Part shown: positions 5,914 through 11,348 of the stretch, one piece after another | Numbering within the stretch: position 1 is the stretch's first letter | How the letters are laid out: the number at the start of each line of letters is the position of its first letter | Assembly (NCBI GenBank): GCA_016302925.1 | Contig: JAEDMR010000051.1 | Location: 1 to 11,348 of the forward strand | DNA: 11,348 bases | Source of the DNA: Bacillota bacterium | Lineage (GTDB): Bacteria; Bacillota; Clostridia; Peptostreptococcales; Anaerovoracaceae | Direction: 5' to 3' | Translations under genes and position numbers: made by a program | Notes under the pieces: generated by a model | What the model was told of the DNA's origin: nothing | Database searches by the model: none | What the model saw: the letters and a program-made list of their open reading frames with translations, nothing else

Positions 5914-7290
5914 GTGATACATCAGTATAAATTAAACGGATATAACATTGTGCTGGACGTGTATTCCGGATCCATCCATGTGGTGGATGACGTGGCGTAT
6001 GACATGATCGCCATGTACGAGTCCGCGACTCCGGAAGAGATCGTGGCGGCCATGCTGGAAAAGTACGGTGACCGTCCGGATGTGACGGAGGATGATTTGC
6101 GGGACTGCCTGGCCGATATCGAAGAACTGAAGCGGCAGAAAAAGCTGTTCAGTGAGGACATCTACAAGGGCATCGCCTTTGATTTCAAAAATAGGTCCCG
6201 GGATATCAAGGCTCTGTGCCTTCATGTGGCCCACAGCTGCAATCTGAATTGTCAGTACTGTTTCGCCAGCCAGGGCAAGTACCACGGGGAGCGGGCGCTC
6301 ATGTCCTTTGAAGTGGCCAAGCAGGCCATGGATTTTCTGGTTGCAAACTCGGGTGACCATGTAAATTTAGAGGTTGACTTCTTCGGTGGAGAGCCGCTGA
6401 TGAATTTTGATGTGGTGAAACAGACGGTGGCGTATGCCCGCAGCATTGAAAAAGAGGCCGGCAAGAACTTCCGCTTCACCCTGACCACCAACGGTGTGGA
6501 CGTGGATGAAGAGGTGATGGAGTTCGCCAATCGGGAATGCCACAATGTGGTCATGAGCATCGACGGCCGAAAGAAAGTGCACGATCACCTGCGAAAAGAT
6601 TACCAGGGAAATGGAAGCTACGACCGGATTGTGCCTAAGTTCCAGGAATTTGCCCGCCGCCGCGGCGACAGCGGCTATTATGTCCGGGGCACCTTTACCC
6701 ACAATAACACGGACTTCACCAACGACATCTTCCATCTGGCGGACCTGGGCTTCACCCAGTTATCCATGGAACCGGTGGTCTGCAGTCCGGAGGATCCGTA
6801 CGCACTGACCCAGGAAGATCTGCCGGTGCTGTTTGAGCAGTATGAGATTCTGGCCAAAGATATGCTGCGGCGCAAGAAAGAAGGCCATCCGATCACCTTC
6901 TATCATTATATGATCGACCTGACCCATGGTCCATGCATTCACAAGCGGATTGCAGGCTGCGGCAGCGGCACGGAATATTTCGCCGTCACCCCGTGGGGCG
7001 ACCTGTATCCTTGCCACCAGTTCGTGGGAGATGAGGCATATCGGATGGGCAACATCTGGGACGGCGTCACCAATCTGGAGACCCAGGAAAAGTTCCGCCA
7101 GTGCAATGTCTACGCACGGAAGGAATGCGACGAGTGCTGGGCGCGGCTTTTCTGCTCCGGCGGCTGTGCGGCCAATGCGTATCATGCCACCGGCGACATC
7201 CGCGGTGTCTACGAGTACGGCTGCGAGCTGTTCCGCAAGCGGATGGAATGCGCCATCATGTTGCAGGTGGCGGAGCGGAAGGAGCTGTAG
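5914..7290 (+). CDS. scfB: Thioether cross-link-forming SCIFF peptide maturase (radical SAM/SPASM)
   Basis: Radical SAM enzyme of 458 residues that installs thioether links in the adjacent SCIFF precursor. Residues 1 to about 85 form the peptide-recognition (RRE-like) region. Cys109, Cys113 and Cys116 make the CX3CX2C site for the SAM-binding [4Fe-4S] cluster, followed by FFGGEP (156-161). The C-terminal SPASM part carries Cys341, 349, 367, 397, 405, 408, 414, 418 and 437 for auxiliary clusters, with the usual GDLYPCHQF and CSGGC stretches. The start is GTG at 5914 with AAAGGAAA (5899-5906) upstream, and MIHQYKLNGYNIVLD is the usual SCIFF maturase opening. All cluster cysteines are present, so it should be active. 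Confidence 0.96.
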   Translation: MIHQYKLNGYNIVLDVYSGSIHVVDDVAYDMIAMYESATPEEIVAAMLEKYGDRPDVTEDDLRDCLADIEELKRQKKLFSEDIYKGIAFDFKNRSRDIKALCLHVAHSCNLNCQYCFASQGKYHGERALMSFEVAKQAMDFLVANSGDHVNLEVDFFGGEPLMNFDVVKQTVAYARSIEKEAGKNFRFTLTTNGVDVDEEVMEFANRECHNVVMSIDGRKKVHDHLRKDYQGNGSYDRIVPKFQEFARRRGDSGYYVRGTFTHNNTDFTNDIFHLADLGFTQLSMEPVVCSPEDPYALTQEDLPVLFEQYEILAKDMLRRKKEGHPITFYHYMIDLTHGPCIHKRIAGCGSGTEYFAVTPWGDLYPCHQFVGDEAYRMGNIWDGVTNLETQEKFRQCNVYARKECDECWARLFCSGGCAANAYHATGDIRGVYEYGCELFRKRMECAIMLQVAERKEL

Positions 7291-7321
7291 GGCGGGGCGG
7301 CGGGACTGTGGGCCGCGGACT

Positions 7322-7376
7322 CATCCAAAACCCTGGTCACCATCCGAAACTCTAGTCACCATCCGAAACCCGTACT
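7322..7376. repeat. 19-bp imperfect tandem repeat, about 2.5 units
   Basis: Units start at 7322, 7341 and 7360 with the pattern CATCC(A/G)AAACYCTRGTCAC. The third unit breaks off after CATCCGAAACCCGT. It lies right behind scfB. The spacing is too short and the units are contiguous, so it is not a CRISPR. It could be protein-binding iterons or a mini-satellite. Confidence 0.75.
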
Positions 7377-7393
7377 TATTGAGGCGTTTTTTG

Positions 7394-7541
7394 CCAAAAG
7401 GGTCGGGTGCGTGTAGGGAGAAACAGAAAAAATGCAAGCAAGTTGTTGCAAAAATGGAATTTAATGGATAAAAAATGGAGATTTCCGCCGGAAATCTCCA
7501 TTTTTTTGAGGTTGAAGCGGGGGCGAACCCGACCCTTTTGG
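7394..7541. repeat. 148-bp element bounded by a 15-bp perfect inverted repeat
   Basis: CCAAAAGGGTCGGGT (7394-7408) is repeated in inverted form at 7527-7541. After one inner mismatch two more bases pair. The central part contains a small TGCAA/TTGCA hairpin near 7434-7451 and the strong terminator hairpin at 7471-7505. Nested symmetry of this kind fits a palindromic intergenic repeat (MITE- or REP-like) or a folded non-coding RNA. I see no transposase frame and no clear target-site duplication. Confidence 0.65.
7471..7507. terminator. Bidirectional terminator between convergent scfB and the lipoprotein gene
   Basis: An 11-bp perfect stem TGGAGATTTCC/GGAAATCTCCA with a GCC loop (7476-7500) is flanked by A5 on the left and T7 on the right. 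It serves both strands: scfB on the plus strand ending at 7290 and the lipoprotein gene on the minus strand ending at 7717. Confidence 0.9.
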
Positions 7542-7716
7542 ACTTTTTTTCTCCGAAATGTATGTGTTGTCAAGGATGAATCCTTGCCGGCCGTCTTGTA
7601 TCGGCCGACAACCTGCCGCCTTCCGGATTCCGGCCGCCGCCCGCCCCGTCCCGCCGCCCCGCCCGGCAGTCGGGCTACTTTTTGGCGGCGGCATGCGAGC
7701 CGGCGAGCTGGGGCAG
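7542..7716. other. Intergenic GC-rich stretch with a possible three-way-junction fold
   Basis: No gene is seen in the remainder of the 426-bp gap. At 7566-7612 GTTGT and ACAAC arms enclose two hairpins, AAGGA/TCCTT and CGGCCG/CGGCCG. From about 7613 the sequence becomes very rich in CCG/CCC. Plus-strand frames across it have no ribosome site and no recognisable product. Confidence 0.4.
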
Positions 7717-8637
7717 CTACTTGCCGGGGGCGGGCGGCGGCAGGTAGGCCCCGGTGAAGAGCTCCGGCGCTTCGTCGAAGCGGATCTCGGCCTGCAGGAG
7801 GCCCGCTGCATATGGGGCGATCTCGTAAGGGCTGAACGAGATGGTCAGGCTTTCCTCGCTGAGAGTCCAGGACGGCCGGTAGATTTCCGCCTCCTCGTCC
7901 CAGGCGAAGTAATCCGCAAGCAGGGCATCCAGATCCGCATAGAAGCCGTCCTCACCGTACTCTGCCAGCAGCTTTTCCATGACCAGCGCTTTCAGAGCCG
8001 GGATGTCCGACACTACCTGATCCAGTGAAATGGAAGCACCGGTCTTCACGTCCAGATTGAAGCCTTCATAATAGCTGGAAGGGTGAACGCCGCCGCAGTA
8101 TTCATTCCATTCCAGCAGGTAACTGAGCATCTGACTGTCTGCACGAATAATCGACACGAACACATTGGAGGAGTAAGGGTAGAAGTCTTCCCGTTTGTAA
8201 TCCTCCCATTCCAGGGCACTCTGGCCGAACTCTGCGACGCGATCAATCCCGTCGGCAATCAGCGTTTCTTTCTGCTTCTGAAGAACCGCATCCAACGCTC
8301 CGAAATCCACGCGGCCGGCTTCCTCCAGCTGCAGATACTGTATTTCACCCGTGGCCAGGTCCTGATTGGGAGCGACATCTTGATCACAATATGCCAGATG
8401 TTCCGTTTCCACGGTGAAGGACTGGGCAGACAGCCGGTATCCGGCAGAACCGGAATCGGAGGATGACGTGTCGTCCGCACCATCGGAACCGTCGGAATTG
8501 CCAGGGCCTTCGGAAGTGCCTGAATCACCGGATCCGTCGGACACGTCGGATTTTGCGCAGCCGGAAAGAGCTGCAGCCAGGGAAAAGACCAAAGTCAGAA
8601 TCAAAAGAAAAACCAAAAAAGAACGCCAACGTTTCAT
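7717..8637 (-). CDS. Lipoprotein with DUF3298 / RsiV-like domain
   Basis: A predicted membrane-anchored lipoprotein of 306 residues. The N-terminus MKRWRSFLVFLLILTLVF is a signal sequence ending in the lipobox LSGC, with Cys27 as the lipidated residue. A Ser/Asp/Gly-rich spacer (about 29-65) sets the folded part away from the membrane. The C-terminal half, with CGGVHPSSYYEGFNLDVKTG and later ISFSPYEIAPYAAG, matches the DUF3298 domain found in RsiV-type anti-sigma factors and in PdaC-like exported proteins. In RsiV that domain binds lysozyme. No anti-sigma segment or neighbouring sigma factor gene is present, so that role is not supported here. The ATG at 8637 follows GGAGG. An in-frame start at 8712 would extend into the upstream terminator. 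A weak TTGCGC-N17-TAGAAT promoter overlaps that terminator. Confidence 0.82.
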   Translation of the reverse strand: MKRWRSFLVFLLILTLVFSLAAALSGCAKSDVSDGSGDSGTSEGPGNSDGSDGADDTSSSDSGSAGYRLSAQSFTVETEHLAYCDQDVAPNQDLATGEIQYLQLEEAGRVDFGALDAVLQKQKETLIADGIDRVAEFGQSALEWEDYKREDFYPYSSNVFVSIIRADSQMLSYLLEWNEYCGGVHPSSYYEGFNLDVKTGASISLDQVVSDIPALKALVMEKLLAEYGEDGFYADLDALLADYFAWDEEAEIYRPSWTLSEESLTISFSPYEIAPYAAGLLQAEIRFDEAPELFTGAYLPPPAPGK

Positions 8638-8692
8638 AACCAATCCTCCGTTTTGCAGCGCATCGCACGCCTTTTCTGCTTTAATTCTAAAT

Positions 8693-8724
8693 GAAAAAAG
8701 AGGCCTGCGCAAGGCAAACCTCTT
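8693..8724 (-). terminator. Intrinsic terminator of the peroxide-reductase operon
   Basis: On the minus strand AAGAG plus GCCT arms pair around a short loop (8698-8724, with a few unpaired bases) and are followed by TTTTTT. It lies 12 bp after the rubrerythrin stop codon and separates it from the lipoprotein gene. Confidence 0.8.
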
Positions 8725-8736
8725 CGATTTCGTGTA

Positions 8737-9393
8737 TTAGTAATTCTCGGCATTCACTTCGAAATAGCTCTGCGGATGCGCGCACACCGGGCATACTTCC
8801 GGCGCCTTGGTGCCAACCACCAGGTGACCGCAGTTGCGGCATTCCCAGATCTTTACTTCGCTCTTTTCGAAAACTGCGGCGGTTTCCACGTTCTTCAGCA
8901 GGGCACGGTAGCGTTCTTCGTGGTGCTTTTCGATGGCAGCAACCATGCGGAACTTGGCAGCCAGTTCAGGGAAGCCTTCCTCCTCAGCAGTCTTGGCAAA
9001 GCCTTCGTACATATCAGTCCATTCGTAGTTTTCGCCGGCAGCAGCAGCGGCCAGGTTTGCAGCCGTGTCACCGATGCCGTTCAGTTCCTTGAACCACATT
9101 TTTGCGTGTTCTTTTTCGTTTTCAGCGGTCTTCAGGAAAAGTGCAGCAATCTGTTCGAAGCCTTCCTTCTTTGCAACTGATGCGAAATAGGTGTATTTGT
9201 TTCTGGCGCCGGACTCACCGTCGAATGCGGCGTGGAGGTTTTTCTCCGTCTGGGTGCCTGCGTATTTGTTTGCCGGAGCTTCTTCGATCAGTTCCAGCTT
9301 GTCGCCGGTGGCTTTGCAAAGCGGGCAAACCGGGGTTTCGCCGTCTTTCACTTCAAACACTTCTCCGCAAATCTTACATTTGTACTTTTTCAT
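8737..9393 (-). CDS. Rubrerythrin module with its own start (internal or separate gene)
   Basis: From the ATG at 9393 the last 218 residues form a complete rubrerythrin-type protein. It has an N-terminal rubredoxin-like CxxC/CPLC knuckle, then a ferritin-like diiron domain (FDGESGARNKY, ENEKEHAK and AAIEKHHEERY supply the Glu/His ligands). It ends in a C-terminal rubredoxin WECRNCGHL...CPVC. Rubrerythrins reduce hydrogen peroxide to water in anaerobes. AAGGAGGA (9401-9408) lies 7 nt before this ATG, a near-ideal ribosome site, so this product should be made on its own whether or not the upstream frame reads through. Rubredoxin domains on both sides of the diiron domain are less common than the single C-terminal one. 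Confidence 0.75.
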   Translation of the reverse strand: MKKYKCKICGEVFEVKDGETPVCPLCKATGDKLELIEEAPANKYAGTQTEKNLHAAFDGESGARNKYTYFASVAKKEGFEQIAALFLKTAENEKEHAKMWFKELNGIGDTAANLAAAAAGENYEWTDMYEGFAKTAEEEGFPELAAKFRMVAAIEKHHEERYRALLKNVETAAVFEKSEVKIWECRNCGHLVVGTKAPEVCPVCAHPQSYFEVNAENY

Positions 9394-10947
9394 TGTTCTT
9401 TCCTCCTTGATATTTTCTTTCTTTTCAAAATCCGCTCGCCCGATTTCTTCGGCTGCGGCCGGGGTGATATTGTACTCTTCACATGGCTGACCTGCGTGGC
9501 GGATACCGGTGTAAGCGGCCATGTCGCTGCTTAAGGTCACCAGGTTTTTCATGGAAAGGCCGTGAACCGAGGTGTTTCCGGTGACACGTGCGAAGGTTCT
9601 CAGCTCCTCGGTGGACACGTTTAGGTAGTTGGCAACCCGCTGGGCAGCCACATCCACCTGAAGCCGCTTCCTCAGCTCCGGATCCTGGGTGGCCACGCCG
9701 ACCGGACAGCTTCCGGTGCCGCAGATGCGGTACTGCTGACAGGCCGCTGCAATCAGCGGAGCGCTGGCTACAGCGATGGCATCAGCACCCATGGCCAGAG
9801 CCTTGGCGAAATCGGCAGATACCCGCAGGCCGCCGGTGATGACCAGATCGATGTCCGCATGGACTGCATCCAGATATTTTCTGGCCCGAGCCAGTGCGTA
9901 AACCGTCGGGATTGTGGTTGCTTCCCGCAGGAACAGCGGACTGGAACCGGTGGCACCGCCCCGGCCGTCGATGGTGATGAAGTCCGGTTCTGCGAAAACA
10001 CAGTGTTCCAGATCACGTTCGATGTTTCCGGCAGCAATCTTGATTCCGATGGGGCGTCCTTCCGAACGCTCCCGCAGCATGGAAACCATGGCGCGGAGAT
10101 CTTCCTTCGAGTTGATTTCCGGGAACTTGCTCGGGCTCTGAATATCTTCGCCCTGCTTCTTCCCGCGGATGGCAGCGATCTCAGCTGTCACCTTTTCACC
10201 TGGCAGATGGCCGCCCATGCCCGGTTTGGTTCCCTGGCCGATTTTGATTTCGATGGCGTCGGAACTGCGCAGGTTTTCGTCGGTCACACTGTATTTATTC
10301 GGAATATATTCAAATATGTATTTGTATGACGATTCCTTTTCTTCCGGAAGGATGCCGCCTTCGCCGCTGCACATAGCGGTCTTGGCCATGGCGGAACCTT
10401 TGGCCAGCGCAACCTTTACTTCTTTGGATAATGCGCCGAAGGACATGTGGGAAATATAGACCGGACTTTCCAGAACCATAGGCTTCTTAGCATGTTTTCC
10501 GATGACCGTTCTGGTGTCCACCGGATCTCCGTCGTTGAGCGGGGCAGGGTTCAGCTGACTGCCCAGCAGAAGGATGTCGTCCCAGTTTGGAACCGGCATT
10601 TTCGTACTCATGGCACCGCCGATGGTCTTTCCGGTTACGGCCATCTCATGGATCTCTTCCATGTATCTGGCGGACGGGTCATGACGGACCGTGGCCGGGT
10701 CGTAGTTTAGGTCGGCTGCGCTGAGAATACTGCCGGCATTGGACGCACTGTCAGCATCTGCGCCGCTGGCGGCGTTCGCTGCGGCGGGCACATCGCAGCG
10801 GCCGACACAATCCATGCCGTCGGAAACCGGGAGCAGATTAGACACCGGCTGCCGGCAGACCGGGCAGGCATCCAGCTGAGAAACAGGACGGCCCTCTTTT
10901 TCCTCGTCATAGACAAATCCGCAGACTTTACATTTGTAGATTGCCAT
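8737..10947 (-). CDS. Rubredoxin / FMN-glutamate-synthase-like / rubrerythrin fusion frame
   Basis: One open frame of 736 residues. Residues 1 to about 40 are a rubredoxin-like knuckle (Cys6, 9, 28, 31). An Ala/Ser-rich linker (about 54-80) follows. Residues about 90-485 are the FMN-binding glutamate synthase domain, with Cys403, 409 and 414 in the CX5CX4C [3Fe-4S] pattern and SCPVGVATQDP. No glutaminase domain is present, so it is not a complete GOGAT. A linker (about 486-518) precedes Met519 and the rubrerythrin part with rubredoxin cysteines 524/527/541/544 and 703/706/719/722. The ATG at 10947 has GGAGGTGAT 7 nt upstream. The linker before Met519 is the translation of a Shine-Dalgarno, so this looks like two genes joined in frame. 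Inferred job: electron transfer to, and reduction of, peroxide, under the PerR-like gene 4 nt upstream. Confidence 0.8.
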   Translation of the reverse strand: MAIYKCKVCGFVYDEEKEGRPVSQLDACPVCRQPVSNLLPVSDGMDCVGRCDVPAAANAASGADADSASNAGSILSAADLNYDPATVRHDPSARYMEEIHEMAVTGKTIGGAMSTKMPVPNWDDILLLGSQLNPAPLNDGDPVDTRTVIGKHAKKPMVLESPVYISHMSFGALSKEVKVALAKGSAMAKTAMCSGEGGILPEEKESSYKYIFEYIPNKYSVTDENLRSSDAIEIKIGQGTKPGMGGHLPGEKVTAEIAAIRGKKQGEDIQSPSKFPEINSKEDLRAMVSMLRERSEGRPIGIKIAAGNIERDLEHCVFAEPDFITIDGRGGATGSSPLFLREATTIPTVYALARARKYLDAVHADIDLVITGGLRVSADFAKALAMGADAIAVASAPLIAAACQQYRICGTGSCPVGVATQDPELRKRLQVDVAAQRVANYLNVSTEELRTFARVTGNTSVHGLSMKNLVTLSSDMAAYTGIRHAGQPCEEYNITPAAAEEIGRADFEKKENIKEERTMKKYKCKICGEVFEVKDGETPVCPLCKATGDKLELIEEAPANKYAGTQTEKNLHAAFDGESGARNKYTYFASVAKKEGFEQIAALFLKTAENEKEHAKMWFKELNGIGDTAANLAAAAAGENYEWTDMYEGFAKTAEEEGFPELAAKFRMVAAIEKHHEERYRALLKNVETAAVFEKSEVKIWECRNCGHLVVGTKAPEVCPVCAHPQSYFEVNAENY
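9401..9408 (-). promoter_or_regulatory. Internal Shine-Dalgarno inside the fusion frame
   Basis: AAGGAGGA on the minus strand, 7 nt before the ATG at 9393, is in frame as Lys-Glu-Glu. It decides a second translation start for the rubrerythrin part. It is the strongest sign that the two halves were, or are, separate genes. Confidence 0.8.
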
Positions 10948-10951
10948 TACA

Positions 10952-11348
10952 TTAATCACCTCCATTTTCATTTTTTCGGCTGCATTCCGGACAGAGCCCT
11001 TCGAAGACCACCAGATGGCGCTGCACGTGGAAGCCGGTTTCTTCAGCTACCCGTGTGTCAATATCCTCCCGGTAAGCCAGCGGGGCGTCAAACACCTTCC
11101 CGCAGCCGGTGCAAAACAGATGATAATGTCGGTCACGGCGGCAGTCGTAGCGGTCGGCGGTAGGGAGTTTCACCTGGGTGATTTCTCCGGCATCTTCCAA
11201 AACGCCAAGATTGCGGTATACAGTGCCGCGGCTGATTTTTTCATCTTTTGCACGTACGTCCAGATAGATTTGGTCGGCAGTGGGATGATCAGTTCTGGCA
11301 TTCACAGCATCCAGCACCAATTGCCGCTGCCTGGAATTTCGTTGAATT
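10952..11348 (-). CDS. Fur family metalloregulator, PerR-like (5' end outside window)
   Basis: DNA-binding metalloregulator cut by the right window edge. The visible frame reads back through RNSRQRQLVLDAV, the usual Fur/PerR opening, up to the last base, so the true start is beyond 11348. TTG at 11320 is not needed as a start. The winged-helix part (HPTADQIY, GTVYRNLGVLEDAGEI) is intact. CTGC and CPEC give the two CxxC pairs of the structural zinc site. RYD followed by HYH and KVFD keeps Asp where PerR has its iron-ligand Asp residues, whereas Fur usually has Glu. This favours a peroxide sensor. Its stop codon lies 4 nt before the fusion gene, whose ribosome site is inside its 3' end, so the two are co-transcribed and probably coupled. 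Confidence 0.88.
   Translation of the reverse strand, partial: IQRNSRQRQLVLDAVNARTDHPTADQIYLDVRAKDEKISRGTVYRNLGVLEDAGEITQVKLPTADRYDCRRDRHYHLFCTGCGKVFDAPLAYREDIDTRVAEETGFHVQRHLVVFEGLCPECSRKNENGGD

Noticed and set aside
7322..7376. Possible CRISPR remnant
   Set aside because: The repeat units are contiguous with a 19-bp period, so there are no spacers, and no cas gene is present.
7611..7745. 10-bp inverted repeat ACCTGCCGCC / GGCGGCAGGT
   Set aside because: It lies in a very GC-rich, low-complexity stretch, and one arm is inside the lipoprotein coding end; chance is likely.
7558..8028. 156-codon plus-strand frame over the GC-rich gap and lipoprotein end
   Set aside because: Pro/Arg-rich translation of a GC-rich stretch, no ribosome site, and it overlaps the supported lipoprotein gene.
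9859..10329. 156-codon plus-strand frame within the synthase domain
   Set aside because: Antisense shadow of a conserved flavoprotein coding region.

Overview
The window looks like a chromosomal segment of an anaerobic member of the Bacillota, most likely class Clostridia. The evidence is a SCIFF ranthipeptide with its radical SAM maturase, a rubrerythrin/rubredoxin peroxide-reduction module under a Fur/PerR-type gene, strong AAGGAGG-type ribosome binding sites, and a moderate-to-high G+C content. I see no insertion sequence, tRNA, rRNA or CRISPR array.

Layout. (1) 98-1505, minus strand: a secreted DNA/RNA non-specific endonuclease with a signal peptide, a fibronectin-III domain, the nuclease domain and a C-terminal His/Cys zinc-binding-like domain. 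A bidirectional terminator closes it and a 10-bp periodic repeat sits in its leader. (2) 1588-1932: a compact locus that looks like a type I toxin-antitoxin system. A consensus promoter drives a structured leader and a 27-residue membrane peptide. A facing promoter would produce a roughly 95-nt antisense RNA ending at the hairpin just behind the peptide stop codon. (3) 1983-5629, plus strand: threonine synthase (thrC), a DUF3267-type membrane zincin and a MATE efflux transporter. (4) 5626-7290, plus strand: its own promoter, the six-cysteine SCIFF precursor (scfA, 48 residues), a strong stem-loop, and the SCIFF maturase scfB. (5) 7291-7716: a 426-bp stretch without genes between convergent genes. 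It holds a 19-bp tandem repeat, a large inverted repeat built around a bidirectional terminator, and GC-rich sequence. (6) 7717-8637, minus: a DUF3298/RsiV-like lipoprotein. (7) 8693-11348, minus: a Fur/PerR-family regulator, cut by the window edge, followed after 4 nt by one long open frame. That frame joins rubredoxin, FMN/[3Fe-4S] glutamate-synthase-like, rubredoxin-like, rubrerythrin and rubredoxin domains.

How parts work together. The last block reads as a peroxide-response operon: a PerR-like sensor, a flavin/iron-sulfur electron-transfer protein and a rubrerythrin terminal peroxidase. The two enzymes are joined in frame across what looks like an intergenic region with an intact internal Shine-Dalgarno. 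One extra T in a T4 run would restore a stop codon, so the fusion is either a real recent event or a one-base sequence error. The SCIFF block is a self-contained peptide/maturase pair with a hairpin between the genes that could set a high peptide-to-enzyme ratio. The most novel-looking parts are the antisense-controlled mini-toxin locus, the fused peroxide-reductase frame and the inverted-repeat element at 7394-7541.
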